In this document: positions 29,101 through 38,344 of the stretch, piece by piece
How positions within the stretch are numbered: position 1 is the stretch's first letter
Layout of the letters: the number at the start of each line of letters is the position of its first letter
Origin: Streptomyces tibetensis
Lineage (GTDB): Bacteria > Actinomycetota > Actinomycetes > Streptomycetales > Streptomycetaceae
Length of the DNA: 64,000 nucleotides
Direction: 5' to 3'
NCBI RefSeq assembly: GCF_007655005.1
Contig: NZ_SZVW01000009.1
Coordinates: forward strand, 62,001-126,000
The notes under the pieces: generated by a model
What the model saw: the letters and a program-made list of their open reading frames with translations, nothing else
What the model was told of the DNA's origin: nothing
The model's database searches: none
Made by a program: the position numbers and the translations under genes

Positions 29101-29404
29101 GGCGATCAAGGCCCTCGGCCTCGGCCCGGTCGTCGGCACCCGCACCTGGGGCGGCGTCATCGGCATCGACAGCCGCTACCGCCTGGTCGACGGCACCCTC
29201 GTGACCCAGCCCAAGTACGCGTTCTGGCTGGAGGGCTACGAGTGGGGCGTGGAGAACCACGGCGTGGACCCGGATGTGGAGATCGTCCAACGCCCCCAGG
29301 ACTACGCGGCGGACAGGGACACCCAACTGGACGAGGCGATCCGCCTGGCGTTGGAGGCGCTGGAGGCAGTACCGGCAAAGACGCCGCCAGGCCTGCCGAC
29401 TTAA
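26174..29404 (+). CDS. Tricorn protease homologue (S41 family) with an in-frame repeat insertion
   Basis: A 1076-residue cytosolic protease that degrades peptides released by the proteasome. Order: N-terminal beta-propellers (LRFPHVHGDLVAFTAEDDVW; SPDGTTVAWTSSRDG), a C1 helical part, a PDZ domain (PGVAVRPGDAVVAVAGQPVD) and the S41 core. Catalytic candidates are Ser747-His748 (GTSHAYV), a serine in NEFSGSDGD (967 or 969) and the Glu of GVENHGVDPD. Residues about 196-211 (GMGVPPVRAEPGTWG) are encoded by a copy of dispersed element B and look foreign to the family. The GTG follows the upstream gene by 45 bases. Confidence 0.93.
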   Translation: MTSPAYLRFPHVHGDLVAFTAEDDVWLAPLDGGRAWRVSADNMPVTQPRISPDGTTVAWTSSRDGAPEVFIAPVDGGPAKRLTYWGSLKTQVRGWTPEGEVLAISTQGQASLRRTWARAVPLDGGPATTLPYGPVGDVAHGPRTVLLSAPMGREAAWWKRYRGGTAGKLWIDREDDGEFVRLHEDLDGNIEYPLWVGMGVPPVRAEPGTWGRIGFLSDHEGTGALYSSLADGSDLRRHTPLDGFYARHAATDGTRVVYSSAGELWVLDDLEGAEPRRLDVRLGGQRVDLQPFPVNASRWFGSASPDHTARGSAVAVRGSVHWVTHRSGPARALAATPGVRARLPRTFRADGEQWVVWVTDAEGDDALEFAPATGLAPGATPRRIAAGQLGRVLDLAMAPDGSRAAVSCHDGRLLLVERETGEVREVDRSDDGDVSGLVFSPDSSWLAWSHPGPRPLCQLKLANTTDLSVTEATPLRFQDYAPAFTLDGKHLAFLSTRSFDPVYDEHVFDLAFVVGARPYLITLAATTPSPFGPQRHGRSFETPDREETPDSEGTPTTRIDLEGLADRIVPFPVEAARYTNLRAAKDGVLWLRHPVAGVLGASRATPDDPDPKSELERYDLAQQRIEHLAVDADHFAVSGDGKRVLLWTDGRLKVVPSDRRASGDDDSDSNITVDLGRVRQFVDPAAEWRQMFDENGRIMRDHFWRPDMSGVDWDGVLERYRPVVERVATHDDLVDLLWEVQGELGTSHAYVIPRGGHGGGPRQGLLGADISRHADGSWRVDRILPSETSDPDARSPLAAPGVAVRPGDAVVAVAGQPVDPVLGPGPLLIGTAGKPVELTISPSGGGDPRHAVVVPVADEEPLRYHAWVADRRAYVHEKAGGRLGYLHVPDMQAPGWAQIHRDLRVEVAREGLVVDVRENRGGHTSQLVVEKLARRIVGWAVPRGMRPYSYPEDAPRGPVVAVANEFSGSDGDIVNAAIKALGLGPVVGTRTWGGVIGIDSRYRLVDGTLVTQPKYAFWLEGYEWGVENHGVDPDVEIVQRPQDYAADRDTQLDEAIRLALEALEAVPAKTPPGLPT
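26764..26808 (-). repeat. Dispersed element B, copy 2, inside the tricorn protease gene
   Basis: The stretch gatgggggtcccccctgttc followed by gagcggagccgggaacgtgg matches the reverse complement of 18620-18669 at most positions. It keeps the reading frame open. The element is normally intergenic, so its presence in a coding region is notable. Confidence 0.8.
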
Positions 29405-29472
29405 GGGGCGCGGGGCTGTGTCGATGTGCGGCTCCGCCGCGTGGGCGCGACCAGCCACGAATCACCCGCACC
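29404..29472 (-). repeat. Dispersed palindromic element A, copy 2
   Basis: Reverse-oriented copy of 9427-9494, beginning ggggcgcggggctgtgtcga and running through tgcggctccgccgcgtgg. It starts at the tricorn stop codon and fills the gap before the HIT gene. The internal gcggc and gccgc arms can form a hairpin. Confidence 0.85.
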
Positions 29473-29527
29473 CGACGACGATACGATGCCGTCGGCACCG
29501 CAACGCCAGAACTTCGGAGGTAACCGA

Positions 29528-29881
29528 ATGGCCGGGGAACCGCAGGAAGACTGCCTGTTCTGCAAGATCGTCGCAGGCACCATCCCGGCGACGATCGTCC
29601 GCCAGACGGAGACGACCGTCGCGTTCCGCGACATCAACCCCCAGGCCCCCACCCACGTCCTGATCATCCCCAAGGCGCACCACGAGAACGCCGCCGCCCT
29701 CGCCGCCGCCGACCCGGCCCTCACCGCGGACGTGCTCCGCGAGGCCCAGGCCGTCGCCGACGAGGAAAAGCTCGACAGCTACCGCCTCGTCTTCAACACG
29801 GGCAGCGGTGCCGGCCAGACGGTCTGGCACGTGCACGGCCATGTGCTCGGCGGCCGCGGCCTCGAATGGCCCCCCGGGTAG
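29528..29881 (+). CDS. HIT family (histidine triad) nucleotide-binding protein
   Basis: A 117-residue HINT-type protein. It has the N-terminal DCLFCKIVAGTIP motif, FRDINPQAPTHVLIIPK and the histidine triad HVHGHVLGGR. HINT proteins hydrolyse nucleoside phosphoramidates such as AMP-lysine. GGAGG sits 8 bases upstream of the ATG. The gene belongs to the rsmE-HIT-phoH neighbourhood of actinomycetes, here interrupted by inserted genes on both sides. Confidence 0.95.
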   Translation: MAGEPQEDCLFCKIVAGTIPATIVRQTETTVAFRDINPQAPTHVLIIPKAHHENAAALAAADPALTADVLREAQAVADEEKLDSYRLVFNTGSGAGQTVWHVHGHVLGGRGLEWPPG

Positions 29882-29887
29882 TCCGCC

Positions 29888-30793
29888 TTGTCCGTACGTG
29901 AACTCGTGGTCCTCGGCACCGCCAGCCAGGTCCCGACCCGGCACCGCAACCACAACGGCTACCTGCTGCGCTGGGACGGCGAGGGCATCCTGTTCGACCC
30001 CGGCGAGGGTACGCAGCGTCAGATGCTGCGCGCCGGGGTCGCCGCGCACGACCTGAACCGGATCTGCGTCACGCACTTCCACGGCGACCACTCCCTCGGC
30101 CTCGCCGGTGTGATCCAGCGCATCAACCTCGACAAGGTCCCGCACGAGATCACCGCCCACTACCCCCGCTCCGGGCAGCGCTTCTTCGACCGGCTCCGGT
30201 ACGCCACCGCCTACCGCGAGACCGTCGGCATCACCGAGGCCCCGGTCGCCGCGGACGGGCCCCTCGCCCGCACGGACGGCTACACGCTCCAGGCCCGGAA
30301 GCTGTCGCACCCGGTGGAGTCGTACGGCTACCGGATCGTCGAGCCCGACGGCCGCCGCATGCTGCCCGAGCGGCTCGCCGCACACGGCATCAAGGGCCCG
30401 GACGTGGGCCGGATCCAGCGTGAGGGCTCGCTCGGCGGGGTCTCACTGGAGGACGTCAGCGAGGTGCGGCGCGGGCAGCGGTTCGCGTTCGTCATGGACA
30501 CCCGGCTCTGCGACGGTGTGCACGCACTCGCCGAGGGCTGCGACATGCTCGTCATCGAGTCGACGTTCCTCGACGAGGACGAGGAACTCGCCGTGGAGCA
30601 CGGCCACCTGACGGCAGGCCAGGCCGCGCGGGTGGCCCGGGACGGCGGGGTGCGGCACCTCGTGCTGACCCACTTCAGCCAGCGGTACACCGAACCCGAC
30701 GAGTTCGAGCGCCAGGCCCGGGCCGCCGGGTACGAGGGTGAGCTGACCGTGGCGCACGATCTACTCAGGGTGCCGGTTCCGAAGCGTCGGTGA
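29888..30793 (+). CDS. rnz: Ribonuclease Z
   Basis: A 301-residue MBL-fold nuclease that trims the 3' ends of tRNA precursors. It shows LGTASQVPTRHRNHNGYLL, the metal motif THFHGDHSLGL, the SHPVESYGYR region, and VMDTRLCDGVHALAEGCDML followed by ESTF; the final His motif is LTHFSQRY. The TTG start gives the usual MSVRELVVLGTASQ. It begins 6 bases after the HIT gene, and its stop overlaps the start of the next gene, so the three form one unit. Confidence 0.94.
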   Translation: MSVRELVVLGTASQVPTRHRNHNGYLLRWDGEGILFDPGEGTQRQMLRAGVAAHDLNRICVTHFHGDHSLGLAGVIQRINLDKVPHEITAHYPRSGQRFFDRLRYATAYRETVGITEAPVAADGPLARTDGYTLQARKLSHPVESYGYRIVEPDGRRMLPERLAAHGIKGPDVGRIQREGSLGGVSLEDVSEVRRGQRFAFVMDTRLCDGVHALAEGCDMLVIESTFLDEDEELAVEHGHLTAGQAARVARDGGVRHLVLTHFSQRYTEPDEFERQARAAGYEGELTVAHDLLRVPVPKRR

Positions 30794-31806
30794 AACGGCC
30801 GTACGATGAGTTGATGTCCCTCCCCAAAGCCGAACTGCACCTTCACATCGAAGGCACCCTGGAACCGGAACTCGCCTTCGAGCTCGCCGCGCGCAACGGC
30901 GTCACGCTGCCCTACGCCGACACGGACGAGCTGCGCGAGGCCTACCGGTTCGAGGACCTGCAGTCCTTCCTGAACCTGTACTACGAGCTCATGGCCGTCC
31001 TGCGCACCGAGCGGGACTTCGAGGACCTGGCGAACGCCTATCTCGCCCGGGCCGCCGCCCAGGGCGTGCGGCACGCGGAGATCTTCTTCGACCCGCAGGC
31101 CCACACCAGCCGCGGTCTCGAGATCGGCACCGTCGTCGAGGGGCTGTGGCGGGCGCTGGGGAACAGCGCGGACAACCACGGCGTCTCGACCCGGCTGATC
31201 CTGTGCTTCCTGCGCGACGAGTCCGCCGAGTCGGCCCTGGCCACGCTGGACGCGGCCAAGCCGTACCTGGACCGGATCACCGGCGTCGGCCTCGACTCCG
31301 CCGAGGTCGGGCACCCGCCGGTGAAGTTCCGCGAGGTCTACGAGGCCGCCGCCGCGCTCGGTCTGCGGCGGGTCGCGCACGCCGGCGAGGAGGGCCCGCC
31401 GGAGTACATCACCGAGGCGCTGGACATCCTCGGCGTGGAGCGCGTCGACCACGGGCTGCGCTGCGTGGAGGACCCGGCGCTGGTGGAGCGGCTCGTGCGC
31501 GACCGGGTGCCGCTGACCCTGTGCCCGCTGTCCAACGTCCGGCTGCGCACGGTCGACACCCTCGCCGACCACCCGCTGCCCGCCATGCTCGACGCAGGCC
31601 TCATGTGCACGGTCAACTCCGACGACCCGGCCTACTTCGGCGGCTACGCCGGTGACAACTTCGACGCCGTGCGCGCCACCCTCGGTCTCACCGAGGAGCG
31701 GCTGCGCGAGCTGGCCCGCAACTCCTTCCTCGCCTCCTTCCTGGAGGACGACGAGGAGCTGCGGGCGCGGTATCTCGCCGAGGTGGAGTCGTACACCTTC
31801 GGATAA
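30790..31806 (+). CDS. Adenosine deaminase family protein
   Basis: A 338-residue amidohydrolase of the adenosine/adenine deaminase family, which removes the 6-amino group of purines. Metal ligands are visible: His17 and His19 (AELHLHIEG), the His of VAHAGEEGPP with its catalytic Glu, the VDHGLRC His, and NSDDPAYF for the final Asp. The GTG overlaps the rnz stop; an ATG at 30814 (MSLPKAELHLH) is an alternative. Whether adenosine or adenine is the substrate cannot be decided by eye. Confidence 0.92.
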   Translation: MKRPYDELMSLPKAELHLHIEGTLEPELAFELAARNGVTLPYADTDELREAYRFEDLQSFLNLYYELMAVLRTERDFEDLANAYLARAAAQGVRHAEIFFDPQAHTSRGLEIGTVVEGLWRALGNSADNHGVSTRLILCFLRDESAESALATLDAAKPYLDRITGVGLDSAEVGHPPVKFREVYEAAAALGLRRVAHAGEEGPPEYITEALDILGVERVDHGLRCVEDPALVERLVRDRVPLTLCPLSNVRLRTVDTLADHPLPAMLDAGLMCTVNSDDPAYFGGYAGDNFDAVRATLGLTEERLRELARNSFLASFLEDDEELRARYLAEVESYTFG

Positions 31807-31819
31807 GTCCGGGCAGGTC

Positions 31820-33133
31820 TCAGAAGACCTCCGACCCCGCCTTGTCGTAGGCACGCTGGGCGGGGACGGCCGGGGTCTCCACCTCGATCTCCACCACCGG
31901 CTGTTCCGGGGCGCCGATCTCCGGGACCGCGCCGGTGGGCGCGCCCGGGGCGGCGGCGACCAGGGCGGCCGGGTGCCCGCCGCGGCGGCGGATCGCACCG
32001 GGCAGCAGCGGACGTCCGCCGGTGTGCAGGGCGACGGCGGTCATCGGCAGGGCGATCACCAGCAGGCCCGCGCCGAGGACCGCGCCCATGACCGGGAATC
32101 CGGCCTGCGCCGACAGCACGCTGCCGGTCAGCGGCCCGGCGGCGGTGCCCAGTGAGGACGCCGAGCCGACCAGCACCGCCCAGCGGCCGCGCGGGTCGAG
32201 CGAGGCGGCGAGGCCGATGAGGTACGACAGCACCACCGGGTAGAGCGTGTTCCAGGCGATCTCGCCGGCCGCGAAGCTGCCCAGGTCGGTCGCGGAGGCG
32301 CTGAGCGCGATGCAGGCGGCGATGAGGACGGTGCCGCCGCCGATGGGTACGGCGCGTCCGAGGCGGGCCCCGAGGGCGCCCGCCGCGAGGACCCCGGTCA
32401 GCCCGGCGCCCAGTCCGAGGGCGAAGACCACGCCGACGGTCGCCTCGCCGAGGTGCACCTGCTCAAGGCCGATCCGGCCGCTCACGCCCCACAGGGAGTT
32501 CTGGGCGAGCGACCAGCACACCATCGCGGCGGCCAGCAGCAGTCCCGAACGGGCGTGGGGCAGCCGGGCGTTGTCGTGCCGGGCGGGCGCGACGGGCGTG
32601 CCGGCGGGCAGCCGGCCGGTGAGCGGCCAGACCGCCAGGGCCGTGAGGGCGATCGCGGCCAGCGGCAGACCGTGGCCCGGGCCGAGGTGCGGCACCGTCA
32701 GATACACGGCGCCCGCGAGGGCGGAGACGCTGAGCAGCCCGGCCGTGGAGGCCCGGTGCGGATCTTTCTGACCGGCGATGAGGGTCGCGGCGACGGTGGT
32801 GGCCGTGCCGGAGCCGAAGCCGCCGACGATCGCGCCGGCGACGACGGCGGGTATCGCCGTGGTCAGGGCGGCACCGCCGTAGCCGAGCAAGGCCAGGGCC
32901 AGGCCGAGCCGGGCGAGGGTGCGGGCTCCGAGCCGTTCGACCCGGGAGGCCAGGACGAATCCGGCGGCGGCCGAACTCAGCAGCAGGGCACTGCCGACGG
33001 CGCCGGCCTGTGTGGCGGAGAGCGGAAGGTCCGAGTCGAGTCTGCCGACGGTGGTGGGCAGCAGATACGGAGCGAGGTACCCGGCCGTGAAAAGGGCGAC
33101 GAGGGGCCAGGGAGTGGTGCGGGGGGCGAACAC
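31820..33133 (-). CDS. Major facilitator superfamily transporter
   Basis: About 437 residues with 12 predicted hydrophobic segments (WPLVALFTAGYLAPYLLP at the N-terminus; LLVIALPMTAVALHTGG near the end). The loop RVERLGARTLARLG between segments 2 and 3 is an MFS motif A-like loop. The acidic C-terminal tail (VVEIEVETPAVP) is probably cytosolic. The start is uncertain: the GTG at 33133 has a weak GGGA upstream, and a TTG at 33214 would add 27 residues. Substrate unknown. It lies downstream of the IclR gene on the same strand with about 220 bases between. Confidence 0.82.
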   Translation of the reverse strand: MFAPRTTPWPLVALFTAGYLAPYLLPTTVGRLDSDLPLSATQAGAVGSALLLSSAAAGFVLASRVERLGARTLARLGLALALLGYGGAALTTAIPAVVAGAIVGGFGSGTATTVAATLIAGQKDPHRASTAGLLSVSALAGAVYLTVPHLGPGHGLPLAAIALTALAVWPLTGRLPAGTPVAPARHDNARLPHARSGLLLAAAMVCWSLAQNSLWGVSGRIGLEQVHLGEATVGVVFALGLGAGLTGVLAAGALGARLGRAVPIGGGTVLIAACIALSASATDLGSFAAGEIAWNTLYPVVLSYLIGLAASLDPRGRWAVLVGSASSLGTAAGPLTGSVLSAQAGFPVMGAVLGAGLLVIALPMTAVALHTGGRPLLPGAIRRRGGHPAALVAAAPGAPTGAVPEIGAPEQPVVEIEVETPAVPAQRAYDKAGSEVF

Positions 33134-33357
33134 GGGCGTTCCCAGGGCATGCGAAAGGAGCGGGGGAAAGGGGGGTTGGGCGACGACCGTCGACGGACAG
33201 GAACGCGCGAGCAATTTGTATCAAGCACGTAGTCGCACACGGGAACCCGGGGCGTGTGATCTGGAGCACGTTGTGTTTGGGGTGGTGAAGCCCGGGTAAA
33301 CGAGCGCCTTTCGTCAAGCGTCGACGCTGCTTTGGTCGATGCTCGTGGGCGCTTCGG

Positions 33358-34140
33358 CTAGCGCCAGTGCACCGCTCCGGGCCCCGCAGGGACGGTCGCC
33401 TCGGCCTTCGTCCGGACCTCCCGCATCACGGCGACGATGCGCTTCTCGTGCGCGGGTGTGAGCCGGGCGACCGGCACCGAGCAGCTGATCGCGTCCTGCG
33501 CCGGGGTGTCGTAGCGCAGGGCGAATCCGAAGCCGACGATGCCGGGCACGCCCTCCTCGCGGTCCACGGACCAGCCGCGTGCCCGGATCTCCGCGAGGTC
33601 GGCCGCCAGGGACTCCCTGCTCGTGTGCGAGTTCGGGGTGAGCGCCTCGTACGGTCCCTCGGGCAGCTCACCGTCCGGGCGTTCCGCCAGCAGCGCCTTG
33701 CCGAGGGCCCCGGCGTGCGCGGGCAGGCGCCGTCCCACCCGGCTGATCGTGCGCAGGTACTCGTGCGACTCCCGCGTCGCCAGGTATGCCACGTCCCGGC
33801 CGTCCAGCCGGCCCATGTGGATGGTCTCGCCGAGCGCCTCGGACGCCTCGTCGAGGTACGGCCGCACGGCCCGGACCCGGGGGTCGGAGTCGAGGTAGCT
33901 CGTGCCGGTGAGCAGGGCGTGGATGCCGATGCCGTACAGGGAGCCGGTGATGTCGGTGCGGACCCAGCCGCGCGAGATCAAGGTCTGCAGCAGCGCGTAC
34001 ATCGAGCTGCGCGGCACGCCGAGTTCGTCGGCCAGCTCCTGGAGCCGGGCCGGGCGGTCGCCGCGCGCGGCGAGGAGTTCCAGCAGCTCCACCGTGCGCG
34101 CCGCGGACTTCACCTCGCGGACGCCCCCTGTGTCTGACAT
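33358..34140 (-). CDS. IclR family transcriptional regulator
   Basis: A 260-residue regulator. Residues about 10-65 are a winged helix (RTVELLELLAARGDRPARLQ, then DELGVPRSSMYALLQTL); residues about 85-255 are the IclR effector domain (LGETIHMGRLDGRDVAYLAT, HAGALGKALLA, DREEGVPGIVGFGFALR). It is divergent from the glucarate dehydratase gene with a 15-bp palindrome between them. By analogy with IclR proteins of sugar-acid catabolism it probably represses that gene and responds to a related metabolite. Confidence 0.93.
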   Translation of the reverse strand: MSDTGGVREVKSAARTVELLELLAARGDRPARLQELADELGVPRSSMYALLQTLISRGWVRTDITGSLYGIGIHALLTGTSYLDSDPRVRAVRPYLDEASEALGETIHMGRLDGRDVAYLATRESHEYLRTISRVGRRLPAHAGALGKALLAERPDGELPEGPYEALTPNSHTSRESLAADLAEIRARGWSVDREEGVPGIVGFGFALRYDTPAQDAISCSVPVARLTPAHEKRIVAVMREVRTKAEATVPAGPGAVHWR

Positions 34141-34169
34141 GCGCCGATGGTAATCGGGCGCCCGGACGG

Positions 34170-34218
34170 TTGACGTTCCCCCATCCAGCCCGCATTCTCA
34201 TACGTAGATTACATCTAC
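34170..34218 (+). promoter_or_regulatory. Promoter and IclR operator candidate of the glucarate dehydratase gene
   Basis: TTGACG (34170-34175) and CATTCT (34193-34198) form a -35/-10 pair with a 17-bp spacer. Just downstream, a perfect palindrome GTAGAT-TAC-ATCTAC spans 34204-34218, where transcription would start. A repressor there would block initiation. The divergent IclR protein is the obvious candidate. Confidence 0.7.
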
Positions 34219-34234
34219 ATGGGGAGACGGCTTC

Positions 34235-35524
34235 GTGAACCTCACCATCACCGACGTACGGCTCACGCCGATCCTGGTCGCCGACCCGCCGCTGCTGAAC
34301 ACCCAGGGCGTGCACCAGCCGTACACGCCCCGGCTGATCGTCGAGGTCGTCACGGCGGACGGGATCACCGGCGTGGGGGAGACCTACGGCGACGCCAAGT
34401 ACCTGGAGCTGGCCCGGCCCTTCGCCGAGCGGCTGAAGGGATGCCAGGTCAGCGATCTGAACGGCCTGTTCACGGTCGCGGACCAGGTCGCGGTGGACGC
34501 CTCCCGCGTGGAGAACGCCGTCGACGTCGGCGGACTGCGCGGTGTCCAGACCGCCGACAAGCTGCGGCTGTCCGTCCTCTCCGGCTTCGAGGTCGCCTGC
34601 CTGGACGCCCTCGGCAAGGCGCTCGGACTTCCCGTGCACGCGCTGCTCGGCGGCAAGGTGCGCGACGCCGTCGAGTACAGCGCCTACCTGTTCTACAAGT
34701 GGGCCGGCCACCCCGAGGACGTACCGGCCGAGAAGGACGACTGGGGCGCCGCCCTCGACCCGGCGGGAGTGGTGGAGCAGGCCCGCCGCTTCACGGAGCG
34801 CTACGGCTTCACCTCCTTCAAGCTCAAGGGCGGCGTCTTCCCGCCCGACGAGGAGATCGCGGCGATCAAGGCCCTTGCCGAGGCCTTTCCCGGACACCCG
34901 CTGCGGCTCGACCCGAACGGCGCGTGGTCCGTGGAGACGTCCGTGAAGGTTGCCCGGGAGCTCGGAGACGTCCTCGAGTACCTGGAGGACCCGGCGCTCG
35001 GCACACCCGCCATGGCCGAGGTCGCCCGGCGCACCGGGGTGCCGCTCGCCACCAACATGTGCGTGACGACGTTCGCCGAGATCGAGGAGGCCTTCACCCG
35101 GGGGGCCGTCCAGGTGGTCCTCTCCGACCACCACTACTGGGGCGGACTGCGCAACACCCAGCAGCTCGCCGCCGTCTGCCGCACCTTCGGGGTGGGCGTG
35201 TCGATGCACTCCAACACCCACCTCGGCATCTCGCTCGCCGCCATGACCCACGTCGCGGCCACCGTCCCGAACCTCCATCACGCCTGCGACTCCCACTACC
35301 CCTGGCAGTCCGAGGACGTCCTCGCCGAGCGGCTCGCCTTCGAGGGCGGCCAGGTCGCCGTGTCCGACGCGCCCGGCCTCGGCGTGGAGCTCGACCACGA
35401 GCGGCTGGCCGCGCTGCACCAGCGGTGGCTGGACGACGACGGCACCCTGCGGGACCGCGACGACGCGGCGGCCATGCGGGTCGCCGACCCGGAATGGGTG
35501 ACACCCGCGATGCCCCGCTGGTAG
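34235..35524 (+). CDS. Glucarate dehydratase-like enolase superfamily enzyme
   Basis: A 429-residue enzyme expected to dehydrate D-glucarate or a related aldarate to a keto-deoxy acid. Family marks: FKLKGGV (the KxK base), RLDPNGAW and EYLEDP (metal ligands), SDHHYWGG, and MHSNTHLGIS with the second catalytic His. The N-terminal capping domain is complete. The GTG has GGGGAG 8 bases upstream. Control by the divergent IclR gene is likely; the PfkB kinase follows in the same direction. No aldolase is in the window, so the exact substrate stays open. Confidence 0.9.
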   Translation: MNLTITDVRLTPILVADPPLLNTQGVHQPYTPRLIVEVVTADGITGVGETYGDAKYLELARPFAERLKGCQVSDLNGLFTVADQVAVDASRVENAVDVGGLRGVQTADKLRLSVLSGFEVACLDALGKALGLPVHALLGGKVRDAVEYSAYLFYKWAGHPEDVPAEKDDWGAALDPAGVVEQARRFTERYGFTSFKLKGGVFPPDEEIAAIKALAEAFPGHPLRLDPNGAWSVETSVKVARELGDVLEYLEDPALGTPAMAEVARRTGVPLATNMCVTTFAEIEEAFTRGAVQVVLSDHHYWGGLRNTQQLAAVCRTFGVGVSMHSNTHLGISLAAMTHVAATVPNLHHACDSHYPWQSEDVLAERLAFEGGQVAVSDAPGLGVELDHERLAALHQRWLDDDGTLRDRDDAAAMRVADPEWVTPAMPRW

Positions 35525-35548
35525 CGCGCCCTGGCGCCCTGGCGCCGG

Positions 35549-35650
35549 GCGCGGGGGAGCCCGGCGCGGGCCCACGGGACGGGTGGGTCCCGTGCCGTGG
35601 CGGGGGCGCGGGGGAGCCCGGCGCGGGCTCGCGGGACGGGTGGGTCCGGC
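35549..35650. repeat. Two copies of a 57-bp tandem repeat
   Basis: Units start at 35549 and 35606 with gcgcgggggagcccggcgcg and contain gggacgggtgggtcc. They fill the gap between the dehydratase and PfkB genes. I see no gene in them. Confidence 0.8.
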
Positions 35651-35720
35651 GTGATCGGCGTCACGTCGTCGGTGATGTGGTGCAGACTGGCCTGATCCGC
35701 ACCACGTCAGGGAGCGCATC

Positions 35721-36857
35721 GTGACCGCGTCCACCGCCCCGGCCGGAAAAGGCCCGGCCGGAAAGGCATCGCACCGCCAGAGCCAGGTCGACCCCCTCGC
35801 CCCCCTGCGCACACCGGACGACCCGCCCTGGGACGTCTACCTCACCGGCACCGTCTTCCTGGACATCATCTTCACCGGCCTCGACTCCGCCCCCGTGCGC
35901 GGGACGGAGTCCTGGGCACGCGGGATGGGATCGAGCCCCGGCGGCGTCGCCAACATGGCGACGGCCCTGGCCCGCCTCGGCCTGCGCACGTCCCTCGCGG
36001 CGGCCTTCGGCGACGACCACTACGGCGACTACTGCTGGGACGCCCTGGAACACGGCGAGGGCATCGACCTCTCTCCGTCGCGCACGGTGCCCGGCTGGCA
36101 CTCCCCGGTCACCGTCTCCATGGCCTACGAGGGGGAGCGCACGATGGTCTCGCACGGCCATGAGCCGCCCCCCGAGGGGCCCACGCCCGCATGCCCGTCC
36201 CGCGCGCGTGCCGCCGTCGCCTCCCTCGCACCGGGCGTGAGCGCGCCCTGGATCGCCCAGGCCGCGAGCAAGGGCACGCGGGTGTTCGGCGACGTCGGCT
36301 GGGACGACACCGGCGCGTGGGACCTGGCGGGCCTGCCCGACCTGCGGCACTGCGAGGCGTTCCTGCCGAACGCGGAGGAGGCCATGCGGTACACGGGCGC
36401 GGACTGCCCCAGGGCCGCCGCGCACGCCCTGACCGAGTACGTTCCGCTCGCCGTGGTCACCCTCGGCGCCGACGGGGCCTACGCGGTGGACCGGCGTACC
36501 GGGGAGACGGCGGAGGTGCCGGCCATCGCCGTCGAAGCGCTCGATCCGACCGGCGCCGGAGACGTGTTCGTCGCCGGGTTCGTGACCGGCACCCTGGCGG
36601 ACTGGCCGCTCGCCGACCGGCTGGCCTTCGCCGGGCTGACGGCGGCGTTGTCGGTGCAGGAGTTCGGCGGGTCGCTGTCGGCGCCGGGGTGGTCGGAGAT
36701 CGCGGCGTGGTGGCGGGAGGTGCAGTCGGTGGAGGAGCAGTCGCCTGCGGCGCTGGAGAGGTACGGGTTCCTGGCGGGGCTCGTGTCGGAGGAGTTGGTG
36801 AGGCCCTGGCCGTTGCGGAGGGCTGTCCCCACGATCGGCTTCCGGCGCTCGGCGTGA
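35721..36857 (+). CDS. PfkB-family carbohydrate kinase
   Basis: A 378-residue ribokinase-like protein. It has a basic, probably disordered N-terminus of about 35 residues, then YLTGTVFLDIIFTGLD, the sugar-binding SSPGGVANMATALARLG, and the anion-hole signature DPTGAGDVFVAGFV with its catalytic Asp. Family members phosphorylate ribose, fructose, 2-keto-3-deoxygluconate or nucleosides. Next to a glucarate dehydratase a keto-deoxy-sugar-acid kinase is tempting, but that is inference. The GTG has GGGAG 6 bases upstream. A hairpin at 36870-36889 follows. Confidence 0.9.
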   Translation: MTASTAPAGKGPAGKASHRQSQVDPLAPLRTPDDPPWDVYLTGTVFLDIIFTGLDSAPVRGTESWARGMGSSPGGVANMATALARLGLRTSLAAAFGDDHYGDYCWDALEHGEGIDLSPSRTVPGWHSPVTVSMAYEGERTMVSHGHEPPPEGPTPACPSRARAAVASLAPGVSAPWIAQAASKGTRVFGDVGWDDTGAWDLAGLPDLRHCEAFLPNAEEAMRYTGADCPRAAAHALTEYVPLAVVTLGADGAYAVDRRTGETAEVPAIAVEALDPTGAGDVFVAGFVTGTLADWPLADRLAFAGLTAALSVQEFGGSLSAPGWSEIAAWWREVQSVEEQSPAALERYGFLAGLVSEELVRPWPLRRAVPTIGFRRSA

Positions 36858-36869
36858 CCTCCGGGCCTG

Positions 36870-36889
36870 CCAGGGGGCTCGCCCCCTGG
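36870..36889 (+). terminator. Terminator hairpin after the PfkB gene
   Basis: Arms ccaggggg and ccccctgg form a perfect 8-bp stem with a four-base loop, 12 bases after the stop codon. Confidence 0.75.
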
Positions 36890-36936
36890 ACCCCCGGCCT
36901 GTGCCCACCCACCGCCCGAATCTGTCGGCCATGAAG

Positions 36937-37154
36937 TGCCGTCGCCTCCGAAGCGCTCGGCCAGGAGGTGCCGTCGCCTCCGAAGCGCTCGGCCTGCCGT
37001 CGCCTCCGAAGCGCTCGCCCAGGAAGTGCCGTCGTCCCCGGAGCGGCCGGTCCAGAGCTGCCGTCGCAACCGAAGGGGCCGGTCGAGGGATGCCGTCGTC
37101 CCCGGAGCGGCCGGTCGAGGGATGCCGTCGCCGGCGCTTTCCAACCCCACCCCC
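36937..37154. repeat. 32-bp tandem repeat array (7 units) upstream of phoH
   Basis: Units begin with tgccgtcg at 36937, 36969, 36995, 37027, 37059, 37091 and 37123, so the spacing is 32 except one of 26. The first three units carry cctccgaagcgctcgg; later ones carry ccccggagcggccggt, so two subfamilies lie side by side. The array ends about 110 bases before phoH. I see no gene in the gap. Confidence 0.9.
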
Positions 37155-37262
37155 AAAACCCCTACGGCGTTGTCAGTCCCCCGTCGTACCCTGGGAATCG
37201 CGAGGCCGCCCTCAGTCGTGCGGCCGTTACGAGGAGGAACCGCAGGCCTTCAGCGCCGGCCC

Positions 37263-38330
<1,068 letters not shown>

Positions 38331-38344
38331 ACACACACAGCACC

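Noticed and set aside
36937..37154. CRISPR array
   Set aside because: Units are contiguous and vary along the array, without unique spacers; no cas genes are present.
36936..37262. N-terminal extension of PhoH across the 32-bp repeats
   Set aside because: The frame stays open, but the residues are repeat-derived and unlike PhoH; the conserved protein begins at the ATG at 37263.
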